From the NCBI GenBank assembly GCA_027886175.1, contig JAJNNQ010000075.1:4629001-4693000 (forward strand): 64,000 nt of DNA. The letters run 5' to 3'. Position 1 is the first letter of the stretch, and each line of letters begins with the position of its first letter. Shown here piece after piece: positions 1 to 12,462 of the stretch. The position numbers were made by a program, and so were the translations under genes. The DNA is from Phylloscopus collybita. Lineage: Eukaryota > Chordata > Aves > Passeriformes > Phylloscopidae. The notes beneath the pieces are model-generated. The model ran no database searches. It saw only the letters and a program-made list of their open reading frames with translations, and was not told where the DNA came from.

Positions 1-147
1 ATATCTAAACACTGAGGCTCTTCTGTAGTATTTTTGAGGTATTTTTTCCTTTTATCTTCAAGCCCCACTTCCCTCCTAGGAAATAAGTCAACATTGAGCA
101 TGTTAACATAAAAGATGACTTTACTCTCTTAGATCCATATATTAGTT

Positions 148-280
148 CATGTTGGAAGGGTCCTATGGAAATCATCTAGTCCAACCTCCCACTCAAAATA
201 GGGTCTCCTTCAAAATTTGGCACATTTTAAAGTTAGATCAGATGTCTCAGGACCTTGTATAATTGAGTTTTCAGTAAATG
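148..280 (-). mobile_element. CR1 LINE fragment, antisense 3' part
   Basis: The segment reading GTTGGAAGGGTCC, then ATCATCTAGTCCAACCTCCC, is the reverse complement of the conserved CR1 3' region. The following bases (CTCAGGACCTTGT, then GAGTTTTCAGTA) still follow the CR1 pattern but are heavily decayed. The ATTCTATG-type tail is no longer visible. Confidence 0.7.
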
Positions 281-699
281 TTTACCATTGTATTTGGTGT
301 CTTAACCACAGATTAGTTACAGTATTTAATTAAAAGTGACAACTTCAGTTCCTCACCAACAATACAGGGGATTGTAGAAGGCTCCTGATTGCTCCAACGT
401 GGTGGAAAAATTATTTATTTTGCATCTTGTTACTGGTGATCAGGAAAATGCGTGCCTCCTTCCTGAAAAAATGGGATAGTCTGGCTCTGCTAAGGATTGT
501 TGTGCTGCTAGAAATGGATCACATAAAGCCAAAGTGCTGTTCCACTCCTTATGTGCTCCTTACTTCATAGCATTTTCTGAAGGCTCTGGGCTGCTGAGTC
601 TGATTCCAACAGTAAAACATTGCCTTCTTCCAGCTAAACTGGAAGACTTCAGTTGGCCCACTGTGCTGTGCTTCCTGTTCCAAAAGGATGTGTTGTGCT

Positions 700-1330
700 G
701 AAAGGCTTTTGTGTTCCACCCCAAAGGGGGCTGCACTGCAGCTTTGAGGCACAGCCTGTGTCCTGCTCCCTCACACTTGGGAGGGAGGTTCAGCTCTGGG
801 ATGTCTGTGGGTAACAGCACTGAGGTGTTGCAGGAGCTCTCTTGTTAGAGGGCAGAAATGAGCTGAGACACAGACTTCTTGTTTATCACAGCATGAAAAG
901 GGTCCTGGTTTGTTCCTCTTTACAGCTCGGCCATCCTGACTCCAACCATTCACTGACTCTGACTGCAGCAAGCTCCTGCTGTAGGCTTGCCTTGCAGCCT
1001 CTGACTGCTGGTTATTTCCTGCTAAACTCTGACTGCAGGCTTTTACCCAGCTAGACTGTGGCTGCAGGTTCCAACAACAGGCTCTAACCACAGACCCAGA
1101 CTGACCCAACAGCATTGATTCTCTTTCTCCAGGATTCTCTTTCTCCAGGATCCTCTCATTCCTTCAAGGTTCCTCCCCTCATCAGCTAACCCCATTCCCT
1201 TTTATCACACCAATAAAGATTGGATACAGCTGTGACTCATCAGAGGTGAGGCTGTATTGGGTAATTACACAGCTGTTACTGATCAGGGGTGAGGTCACCT
1301 GTATTCCCTTCTCCTACACTGAGGGGCAGT
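700..1330. repeat. Unclassified repeat-like block with internal duplications
   Basis: This block looks different from the flanking AT-rich intron. It contains several decayed CTGACTGCAG-like units between about 950 and 1070 and an exact 16-base tandem copy at 1117-1148. There is an AATAAA at about 1211-1216. Two similar units of about 40 bases follow, at 1226-1266 and 1269-1308, each starting ACAGCTGT and containing GATCAG or CATCAG followed by GGTGAGG. The layout could be a decayed LTR, but I cannot name a family and see no clear TG...CA ends or target site duplication. Confidence 0.35.
1117..1148. repeat. Exact 16-bp tandem duplication
   Basis: The unit GATTCTCTTTCTCCAG occurs twice in a row (1117-1132 and 1133-1148), and a partial third copy (GATCCTCT) follows. 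Being exact, the duplication is probably recent. Confidence 0.9.
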
Positions 1331-4300
1331 CTATTCCTCTGCCACCCAGCTCCTCATGTGTAGAAGGATTTTAAGTTAACACCTGTGCCTTGTGCTCCAC
1401 TAGGAACCAGAATTGATCCTTGCCCAACAGGCTCCTAACACTGAATTTCACAGCTGTATCTTGCACAAACTTGTTTGTAGGTGGACACAAAGCACAGTCT
1501 CATGGAGTAGAAGTTGCAGTAAAGCTCATTTTGGGGACAGGGAAAACAGTATTTAAAAGCTTAGATTTAACACCTCAGAACTGAGGATCAGAGTGACAGA
1601 AGTTTTTCTGAGGATTTTTTTAAAATTTATTTTTCTTATATTTTTATTGGGTAGAAATGCAGCAGCAGAAGGCACAGACAATTGTTTTACACAAGGCATC
1701 ACTAATTCCAGCCCTTTCTTGCCTACCCTACCTGCACACGAGTTATATCATGAGCTGCTACATTTAGTTCTGTGTTTGCATTTAAGTGGATGAATTGAGT
1801 GACTCTGTATCAGCAGAAGTAAAAATAGAAGCTAAAACATAAAATGAGCTATAAAAGGAGAAACTCTTAGAGATAAAGGGAAACAGTGGTGTGTCTGAGT
1901 TGGAAGATTCATGGGATTTTGTTAAGTCAGAGGCTGAGAACAGGAGTGAGGGTAGTGAGAGTGGCTCCATGCAGAATCAAATAACTGCATCAAAAATCCC
2001 CACTGTGATCTGGAGGAGAGCCAATGCTCTAAACTGGTCTTTTCCTTTTAAAAGACAGATAATTTCTTTAGACAAACAGGACTAAGTAAATCTCATCTAT
2101 CTGCTTTTGTTGAGTACTGCACTGAAAGTCGCTGCTGAAGTGAGAAAGGGTAGAGATTAATAAATGTAAAGTGAGCCAGAAACTGCCTGGCAGGGAGACA
2201 ATCATGCAGTTTCTAGGGAAAGGAGTAACAAGGAAGAGTGTAGGCAGTGATGAGATCCCTTAGGGTCTAGTTTTAGGTGTAATCTCCCCTGTGAGTTTCC
2301 ACTCTATGGCTTGGGATCAATGGCTCCAAAACCCAGGGCTTTTTTGCTAACTAACTTGGTCAGTTTAAAAGGCCTGTTTTGGTAGGTATGGATCTAAATC
2401 AGGACTATAAACTAAAAACTCCTCCTGTGGAACTGATGGGGACTTAGTCAGCAGATGTTTTTACGCCATAGTCCTGTAGAGCTGAGGAAAATGCAAAGGT
2501 CATTACTGGACAAGGTAGAGAAAGGAAGAATTCTTGAGACTGGACAGGGCTTTTGGTAACTGCTCACTTAGAAAAGTTTGCTCAGACCTTCTTAGCTCAG
2601 GAAATATGGATTCAGCCTTGAGGAGCTCTTGGTGTGTTCAGGAGCCAGAGAGAGGCAATTAAAAATCCTGGGTTTGGTTAATCTTGTGGTGTGCAGGTGG
2701 AAAGGGGAGATAATGTTGCTCTCCGTTAATAGATCAGGAGAACAGCAGGAGGGAGATTGGGGAACCACTCAAGCTGAAGGACAAAGGCAGCAATAGGAAA
2801 TGACTATCAGCTGTTTAAGATATACATTTGACACATCAGAAGAAGACTTGAAGCTGTCAGAGATATGAAGCACTGGGACAAGAGGTGGAGTAGTACTAAT
2901 GGAGACAAGCAAACAGTGATGGATAGTCCTGAGTCCTCAGAGCAGAGGTTTGTACTCTATAACCCTCTGGTTTCAAAGCATTTAAATAAGAAATCTCCAG
3001 CTGTAGCATTCAGGAGGGGCTGCTAGTGAAATAGGGTTACATGAGCAAGAATATATAGGCAGCTTTACTCTACTACTGATAAAATTTTGTCAATTAAGTG
3101 AAGCAGCATCTGCCTAACAGTACATAACACATGAATTCAGAATATAACACTGAATATGTTGCTGAATGCATTAGAAATCAACAGGGAATTCTCAAAGAAA
3201 GCAAAGAATAACTTTATCTTCCAGGAGGTTTGATATTTTAAACTAATACTTAGTAATGGTTTAAACAAAATCCTAAGAGCATTCAGTGGGTACTATGTTT
3301 CAGTTGGGTTTTTTAAAGAGAAATAAAGACAAAAACAGGGTTTAACTAATCTGCCCAAAAATATTCAGTAACACCTCCCCTCCCCCCCTTATTATATTTA
3401 ATACCTCTTATTATGCTGAATTGTCATTTTCATTCCATCAGCATTTAAGAAAGGGACATGACCAAGCAGGAGAACACAATGATAATATTTTTGCATCCTG
3501 CAGATGTGACCTTTGTGCATTTTTAGGACCCATAAAATTGCATCAAAGCTACATATGAATGTTATTTAAAATGAATTATACTTCTTGAGGTTTTAAGACT
3601 TCACTTTGAATTATTTGCATTTTAGACTAGACCTGCTGGACATGGTATTTGCTTGCAGAAATCTGGATGATCACTAGTATCAAGAATGTGCTGAGCTCTA
3701 GTCCTGAACATTACCAGAGGAGATAATGCTCCTCAACAGATCCTGGCTGCTGCTTTCAGGGGACTCTGCCATGGAAGTAAAGAAGTGAGCCTGAAGGCCT
3801 GAAGTGATTTCCACAGGGTGCTAAGAAAAATAAACCCTGGGGAAGGACGATTCCAACCAGCACATGGCATCAAACATCCCACACTGGATGGTGTTAATGG
3901 GGCAAGGGAGGAACATGAAAGCCCTGACTTTAACTCCCAAGTAGTCACACAGGTTGTGTGTGTGAACAGCAGCAGAAGCTGCATTATGGGTTCTACCACA
4001 GACTGACCTCAGCCTCCAACTCTCTTCCCTGTCTCCAAAACCTCCATGTGAAAATGACCAAAATTCCAAATCATTTATGACCTGTGTGTTTTTCTGTGAC
4101 TCTATAAAGAATGTTTGGGCATTTTACGATAAAGGCACTGGTTGTAAAAGTAGTCCCCTACAATTACAGACTGCAGTGGCTGTGTTTAGCTGTCACTGTG
4201 TCTCCAGTTCCTGTGGTTTGTAGCACAGGGTTCACATTCCAGAGATGCCAGTGACTCTATAGCTAATTACAGTATCCCTGGGACTATTTATATTTGCCCA

Positions 4301-5107
4301 CTAAAGCACGTGGTAGCATGAGAGAACCGGAGTGTCCAGGCTGCTGGACCTGCAGGATGAGTGCATTCGACCAATGTTCTCCTGGGGGGAAAAAGTATAT
4401 TTGTGGTGCCTGTGTGCCAGGCATTATGCCCTCCCTTTGCACTTGGCAGTCTCCTTGGGAAGCCCCCAAGAGGCCAGTGAATAGTCCTTGAATAACTGCA
4501 GAGATTTGTGAGGGATCACTGCCTTGGGACAGTAGATGCACAGACACAGCGGTCGCCAGCAGAGACTGCCCATGGGCAGTGCTGGTGGAGCTGGCTGTTT
4601 GTGCAGACACCATCACTCTCCCCTCCATCCTCAGGGTTATGCACACTCAGGCAGGACTAGAAGAAGCTGTGACATTTGTGAGAGATGGGGCAGAAGGATG
4701 AAGCTTTGCTGTGCCATGGCACAGTCACTTTGCACTCGTGTTTTTCAGAGGCCCATCACTAGGCAGTGCCAATGGGATAGGGCTCAGGGATTCTTATTTC
4801 CTCCTCCCCGGACATTTGCTCTAGGAAGTCCTCCAGAAAATGTGAAACTGGTCTGAGCTGAATTTGAAACTGAGTTCTTGAGATACAAACATTAGGCAAT
4901 AGCATCTGTAGCTCCTGAGAAGCAAGCAGGGAAAGGAACAGCTGATGTGTAACTGCAGTCACAGGAGTTACGTGGGTCTCCTGTGAGCTGGAGAATATGG
5001 CTGGACTTGTGCTCTGAGGTGGATTTGTCCTCTGGGCTGGTAGATGAGATACCTGCAGTGCAGGTGACCTTATTGAGGTCCTGTTGGCTTGTTTTTAAGA
5101 GTCTATG

Positions 5108-5515
5108 TACAAGTCTTATGAAGAGCAGCTGAGGAAACTGGGGGTGTTTAGCCTGGAGAAAAGGAGGCTCAGGAGGGACCTTATTGCCCTCTGCAACTCC
5201 CCAAGAGGAGGGTGTGGTGAGCTGGGGCTTGGTCTCTCACGCCAGGTAACAAATGACCAGAGAAAATGGCCTCAAGTTGTGCCAGGGGAAGTTCTGTTTG
5301 GACATTAGAGAAAATATCTTCACTGATAGGATGATCAAGCATTTGAACAGGCTGAACCAAGGAATGGAATCACCATCCTTGGAAGGATTCTAAAGACATG
5401 TAGATGTGTCATTTGGGGACATGGCTTGGTGATGAACCTGGCAGGGTTAGGTTAATGGTTGGACTCAGTCTTAGAGATCTTTTCAACCTTAATAATTCTG
5501 TAATTCTGCCATTCT
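5108..5515 (+). mobile_element. CR1 LINE 3' fragment, sense
   Basis: It starts with the CR1 region coding for a motif like QLRKLGVFSLEKRRLRRDL, the end of the CR1 reverse transcriptase reading frame. It runs through the 3' UTR region (GAGAAAATATCTTCACTGATAGG; GAATCACCATCCTTGGAAGG) and ends in the tail-like AATTCTGTAATTCTGCCATTCTA at about 5490-5515. The 3' end is present and the rest is 5' truncated, as is usual for this element. Stops and small gaps show it is dead. Confidence 0.9.
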
Positions 5516-8500
5516 ACTGTGCAATAGTTAATCTCAATGCTATAGCCTAGATCACTGCTTTTAAAAGGTCTTTGAAGTTTTTCAGAGGTTGACAAATGGT
5601 TCACTTGTGTTCAAAGGCATTTTAATATCCAGTAACTCTAAAAAAATGCAACAGGTCAAGCAGGCCAATAATTGCCAATAAATCATCTGTGACTTCTAAG
5701 CATAGCTACTACAGTCCTGTGGGCTGGCTCTAACCTGTGCATGCCCAGTGTCCAGACCCTCCAGTTATCCAACATGGGGACCTTGGTTTCTTTAGGGCTG
5801 GTGTGCCAAGGAATTTCCCTTCTACAGAAAACTAAAGAATTGGTGAGTGAAAATGTGCAGCCACCCCAACAGGGAGTAGGGGGTCACCAAAGTGTGCACT
5901 GGGATTAGGAACCTGAAAATTCTAGAGCATCCTCTAAAGTATGCTCAACCAGGCTGACACCAACAGAGCTGGAGTGAGTCCTCAGCATTAGAAAAAAACA
6001 CGTTTTAAATTAATCTTTTTTCTTAATATGGTCAGGGATGTAGCTTTTACACAAGGCCATGGATCCCAATGGATTCCTGACACAGTGAATCACCTGACAG
6101 CTCCAGGTCTGTGCTGGAGCAGGTAGCCTGGTGAACCTTCTCAAAAACGTCAGAAAATACAGAAAAGGAAAGCTGAATTTACTTTAAAATGTGCTTCTGC
6201 AGGAAGTTAACTGGTAACAGCAAAGTAGTCCCTGTGGAAGCCTTTCTCTGGTCTAAGTCCCAGCAATGACAAATTGTGACATCTGGATTCACAAAGGTTT
6301 AACAAGGCTTAGTCATGCACATGAAAGTGATTTTTTGATGGGTAGTATTTGCTTTCTCCCAGAAGTTAAACAATACAGGGAGTTTTCTTATTTCAGTGCA
6401 TTTGAGATTGATGAAAAGGAAATAAATTCAATTTTGACTGTTCATAGCCCAAGAAGCAACCAATCCTTTGGCTATAAAAAGGCTAATAGGTTGTCTAACT
6501 ATGATATATTTTAAGATATTTCTCGGTCCAAATATTTTAGATTAATTCATCTTCAGAAACCATCCCATGGATTTTTCATCAGTGCAATCTTTCTGGTTAT
6601 TGTGGACACATGAGGGGAAGAAGGCATATATAGAATCTTAACAAAATGCTCCTAATTCTTGGAGTTAAATTAGTCTGTCTGATGAGAATTCTTTCTGATT
6701 ACTGCTGTGGCCAAGTTTTGGGATACAGGTAGGTCTAATCTGTTTTGTAGTGGTCACCTGGGTTAAGCAACCATGACAATCTCCTAAAGACTAGTCCCTA
6801 CCTGCTTCAATGTTAGGCTTTGTTCATCCCACCTAAAATTAATGGGAATATTTTTATTTTCATGAACAGCCTATTGGTCAAGTTTTCTTATAGCCCAGAC
6901 AGCATTACAAGGACAATCTAGCAGGTCTTAGTAAGATATTTTTCTTGAAATATATTTTCATACCTTAAAAGTAAAACTACTTGCTTGTACCGAGGTTCTT
7001 CCTTTCCCCACTGCTATCCCAAGGGATGACTTCCCAGATGTGCCATTTTATGGTTTTCTGGAGGAACACAGAGCACCCTGACACCAGAGGAACTCAAAAG
7101 AGGCCTTCAAAACAGAGGAACTAATTAAAACCAGAAGTTAATACAACCAGTCTCAGGTAAATTCAGCTGGTGCAAGCCTATCTGGCACACAAAGGACATC
7201 AAAGGAGTAATGAACTCCTGTTTAATCTTGTAAATCACTGGAGCAGGAAGGAGCTGAAAGAGGGCCTATGGCACCAAGCCGAGTGTCCATTACTGAGAAA
7301 ATGGAGATGACTTCAACACAAGAAAAGCCTTCAGTAATGAGGCAGAGTTCAGTGTCAAAACCAGCTTTCAGTGTTGTTCAATATGCCACTTGCAACTGTT
7401 TGAAGAAGCAAAATAGTAAGAGAGAAGCAGGGGACAGATGTAGATAAACAGAACAATGCATCACATAAAGTGGTCTGTTATTAACATGGGATCAGGTGCT
7501 GAAAGGTGCTGCCTCAGAGGCAGCTGCTGTATACATGAATTTATATCCTGTTTTTACAGAGGCTGGGGGTTAGATTACAACAGCCTTTACACAAGGTGGG
7601 CTAGAATAGTGTATTCACTTACTTGCTTCTGTTTTTCAATTCTCTCTCATACTGTATCTTTGGCATAATTTTGTTACTGGTTTATATTCGTTTTATCTTT
7701 CCTGAAGTGTTATGTTTTCTTTCCTGTGTAAAGATACCAAGTGCTGTATTTTTCCCTTCTGTTTTGGCTGAAACTTGAGACTGGTGTTTCTGAAAGAGTG
7801 GCCCCACATTTCAGTCCAGTGACTGCCTGCTCACCTGCCTCACTGCCTCTAGAGGACTGCTGCTTTTTGAAGTATAACTCCATTGTAGACCTCAAGTAAG
7901 GTTTCTGCTCCTCATAATCCCAAATGTAGATTGGTGCTTGAGCTGAGATCAAACTCCTTTTTGTGGTCTGCATGGGGCACTTGTGGCTTGTTGCTTTCCT
8001 GGGGCCAAGAAAAGTGAAATTGTGTCTTCCAGAGATGGCTGTGATGGAGAGTAAGCAAACCAGGATCAGTAAACCCACAGTCTGAGTGGTGGCATCATGT
8101 ACTAGGGGTAAATCTGACAAATAAATTTTATAAAATTAAGACCACCTAAAATGTTCTCTAAGCCACCTTATTGAGTATGACCTAGAAGGTACCAGGTTTG
8201 ATGGAAGATACCTCTCATGCTTGTCTAAGACCTGTTCCATCTGGTTTAGAAAAACCTCATCATTAGCTTAAGCTCTTAGCTGCTCTCCCTTCTGGAATCT
8301 GAGGATCTGGTGAGAAGAAAGTTGGGTCAGCATGAAGTGCTGCTTGAATCCCAGCTGGAACATCAGTGGAAAAAAAGGTTAATAGCAAGAACCTCTTTAA
8401 AGCACTCTTGAGGCCCTTAATCTGTAGACTTTGGACAGTTTTACAGTTCCAGAATCCCCTTGCAAGCTTCTTGTAAAATTTAGCTAACTAATTTTTTTTA

Positions 8501-8892
8501 AATGACCTCTTCAACCCATTTAGTCATCATTGCAGTGCTTCATGCAGGGCTTGTGGGCAGCCAATAAATCTCTGGTTTGTTCCTCCAGAGGTACAGTCCT
8601 TAATGTTTTGGGGGCAAGTCAGGGAACCACTGTTGACTGATGATGCTGAATCAAACTGCAGGGAGAGCTGAATGTGACATGAATTAACCATGCAAATATA
8701 AGCTGCTCCTTTTCCCACCTGTGCTGGAGAGGTAGAAGAATACAGGGCAAGAAGGCAGAACTCTTTTCCTTTGTAAGTCTTTGGAAATAATTTCTTCTGA
8801 CAGCCAGAGATAGTTGGAAAAAAAATTTGACAAACATTTGCAATGGCACAGGTCTAAATAGTGTGAGCTGCAAGATTCATGCACCTGCTCTT

Positions 8893-9840
8893 GTGCAATG
8901 CATTTCACACTGTGCTGCATGACATGCTTGTCTCTAAATTGGAGAGACATGGATTGGACAGATGGACACTTGTATAAGGAATTGGATGGGTTGGCAATCA
9001 AACTGCCATGGTCAATGGCTTGATGTCCACGTGGAAAACAGTGGTGAGTGATGCTCCTTGGGGTTGGTATTGGGGCTGATGCTGTTTGACATATTTTTAG
9101 TGACATGGACAGTGGCATTGAGGCACCCTCAGCTTTGTTTGCTGAGCACACCAAGCTGTGAGTGCAGTCACACACTGGAAGGGAAGGGATGGCATCCAGA
9201 GGGACCTGGAGAGGCTGGAGAGGTGGGGCTGAACCTCATGAAATTCAGCAAGGCCAAGTACAAGCTCCTACATGTGAATCAGAGCAATCTCAAGACCAAA
9301 TCCAGGCAGAGAATGCATTGATTGCAGCCCTTGAGGAGAAGGACTTGAGGGTGCTGGTGCATGAAGAAGCTCAACAGGGCTCGGCCATGAGCACTTGCAG
9401 CCCAAAAAGCCACTCATGTCCTGAGCTGCATCCAAAGCTCTGTGGGCAGGAGGTTGAGGGAGGGGATTCTGCTCCTCAATTCTGTCCTCATCAGACCCCC
9501 TCTGGAGTGCTGCAACCAGCTCTGGGGTACCCAGCATAAGAAGGCAGTGGAACTGTTGGAGAAAGTCCAGAGGAGGCCACAAAGATGCTCTGAGGTCTGG
9601 AACACCTCTGCTGTGAAGACAGGCTGAGAGATCTGGGGATGCTCAGCCAGGAGAAGGGAAGCAGCCAGGGACACCTTCCAGCAATCTTCAGTACTTAAAG
9701 GGGGTCAAGAAGAAAGCTGGAGAGAGACAATTTAAAAATGTATGTGGCAAACAGATGGGGAAATGGCTTCACACAGGAAGGAAGTAGGCTCAGATTAGAT
9801 GTGGTTGAAGATCCTTTGAGATGGACACTTAGGTGAGATC
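8893..9840 (+). mobile_element. CR1 LINE fragment, sense, with remnants of reverse transcriptase C-terminal part
   Basis: This is one of the two longest CR1 copies here (about 0.95 kb). Its 5' side keeps CTAAATTGGAGAGACATGGA and ATAAGGAATTGGATGGG. Frame fragments then match the CR1 reverse transcriptase C-terminal part: a block like LGLMLFDIFLVTW near 9060, EEKDLRVLVHEEAQQGSAMS near 9336, and LIRPPLECCNQLWGTQHKKA near 9490. The matches lie in different frames, so the coding region is broken by indels. The copy loses similarity near 9840 without the octamer tail, so both ends are incomplete. Confidence 0.92.
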
Positions 9841-11062
9841 TTAAAAATATGCCTAAAATCTGGTACTTGACAGGGTTTCTTTACCTGTGGAGGAAGAAGT
9901 GTCAGAAATAGCAGAAATACTGTAGCAGATGATGGCTAATATAACAGTAACAGCAACACAAGCTGAATAAAGTAAATGGTTCTTCCTTTGGAATTTGGAA
10001 TCTTCTACTCCAGCCCTGAATTGAGACACATCTTGGCTGTCCAGAAATAGCTGCTTTCAGCACAGAGCACTGTGGAAGACAAGGATGCCAAACGTTCAGG
10101 TACAGGAGAAAAAAAAAAAATAACCTTGTCTACATTCTGCCTTGACATAACTGATTGCTAGACCTATCTCATTAAATACACTGTGTAACCTTATTTCATG
10201 GCACAACAGCATATTTTTTCCTCTCGTTTTAGAGTATATGTTACCACAGAAATGAACTAATGTAACAAAAACTCGGGCTCCTTACAGTGGCAATAGCCTT
10301 GCAGACCACCCTGGAGGAGTTAAAAGGGACACTGAGGGCATACAGGCTCTTCCTTGTGGGCACAGGAAATCTGTGAAAACCTGACTTTCACGAGTGCAGA
10401 GATGTTAGACAAGTTCATGTATTTGCTGAAAGACTCTCAGGTGTTACTGTTTTTCATAGGAATTCATACACTGCTCTGGTGTACAGTAAATTTCAGTGCC
10501 ATTGATCATCCTCCAGTAAAAGCAGCATGAGCTATTTTATCACAGGCTGTACAGATTGCTGTTATCAGAGGTGTCAGTGAACCAGCAGGTGATGGCAACT
10601 TCCCTGATCATGGCTGTTGGTGATACTTCATCAATGCTTTGACAAGGTTGATAATTCAGCTGGGACTTTGAGCAAAATCAGAAGAAGGAGCATTTCCTGC
10701 AAAAAGCTCCTTTGTTTGATATTAGTGCTCATGGCTGGCAATCCACTGTATTAAATATATTCCAGGCACCTCCCTTGAGGCTGTGATGTCCAGTGCCTTT
10801 CCTGATCCCTTTCTCAACGACTTTCCACACTCCTGTCTAGGTTCTTGTCTCACCAAAAACTCTCAGTTAGAAGTAACCCAATTGTTCCCCCTGTGAGTGT
10901 TACCTTGGGATCCTTGGGAACACAAAGCAAGAGACTTTTTTCAGAAAACTGCTTTAAATAAGAGGCAAAATAAGAAGTCAGTTACTCTGTCCTGCTTTGA
11001 GAAGCCTTTTCAAATGCACTCACTGCTGTGTTTTTTGGCTAGTGGCTAGTAAAACTTGTATG

Positions 11063-11140
11063 TTTTACTCTTTTTCTTTTTCCTTTTTTTTTTCTGTTTA
11101 GTTTTGTTTGTTTGTTTGTTTGTTTTCTCTCTCTCCCCAA
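11063..11140. repeat. T-rich tract with (TTTG)n microsatellite
   Basis: A pyrimidine-rich stretch leads into about six TTTG units (about 11100-11126) and then a CT run. It is low-complexity sequence. The short frame across it is compositional, not a gene. Confidence 0.9.
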
Positions 11141-12381
11141 AGACAGGAGAGTCAGGAAAATCTCAACCTGCGCACCAGCTTCCACCATACTCTCCATATC
11201 AGATCCTTAATGGAGCCAGGCAGAAATACAGCCCAGATTCAGGGCAACCAGCCAAGGCCCCTTTAGTTGGGTCTTCAGATAATAATCTTGAAACAAATGT
11301 TGTAGGGTCATGGGATGGGTACAGAGCTGTTGCTCTCCCTTTGGCCATGCCTTAAGGCGTTGTGTGCACTATGGACATGGGTCCTTCAAAAGAAAATCTG
11401 GCTCTGTGTAAAAGTTAGATGATGTATAAATTGTTCAGTGCCAAGTTTTGCCATCTTCTCCCTGCAGCAGAAAGATCTGGGTGTGTTTTCTGATTCTGGA
11501 AAACAGGCTGCTTCCTGTAAGGGGGTTATAACTCTCAAGTAGTGAGACATTCGGCTGATTTGATCAGCAGAGCAGTGCATAAGAAATTACTTCTCAAGCA
11601 AAGTATGCTGTCACAAATCTGAGCTTCCCTTTCAGCTCACTGTTTTAATTTTAATATGGACTAGGGTCTGCTGGCTTTCAGGAGATGTAATCATGTTAGA
11701 GGGTTTCAGTGGCCCCATATTGTTTTAGAAGCTGTAATGAAGTAAGAGGCTTAAGATCAAAGAGCATCTTATTAAATGCCTTGTTTATGGCATTACTGAT
11801 TAAGCAGTTTATGAGCCAATTGGGAAACCACACCTGCCCTGCAACACAAAAAGCCACCTTTTGAATCAAAGCAGCTGGGAACAGGAAAATCCTAACCCTT
11901 TCCCCCTGTGCTTGGGCATGGTGCAAGAGGTAGCAGCATCTTTGCCCTTGCTAATTTAGGCAGGTCTGTTCTTTCCCATTCACTTGTAGGGAGAACTGGG
12001 AAGTTACATTGGCATCTCATTTTCCATATGGCACTGACAATATGGTGCTTCCTTGGTGGTGGGAAAACCAAAGAACAGACTATTTCTGCTGTAACTCCAG
12101 TACAGAAATGCTATGTGACACATTTAACTTTTTGGGGAAAGATCTCATTGAGCAGTTTTTTTATGTACTGTTAATGAACAAACACTGTCAGGTGAAATGT
12201 CCTGGTCAGATGTTGCAGAAATGATCACAGCATTGCTTATTTTTCACATTAATATTGTAATTCAGACTAAAAAAATCAAAATTAGAAGTTTCATGCTGTC
12301 TCCCTCACAATCCCAGTTCCATTCCTAAAGCCAAGTGAACATAATCAATGCAAAGAGCTTCCAGGCACACAAAGTAAACAA

Positions 12382-12462
12382 AATTATAGTAATAATAGTA
12401 GCAATATTAGTACTAACAGTAGTAATACTACTAGTAGTGGTTATAGTGATGATAATAATATA
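12382..12462. repeat. Degenerate AAT/AGT trinucleotide tract
   Basis: About 80 bases are built from ATT, AGT, AAT and ACT triplets in mixed order, as in an old decayed trinucleotide microsatellite. Confidence 0.8.

Noticed and set aside
8684..9175. 163-codon frame on the - strand
   Set aside because: It overlaps the 5' part of the sense CR1 copy and shows no protein family features.
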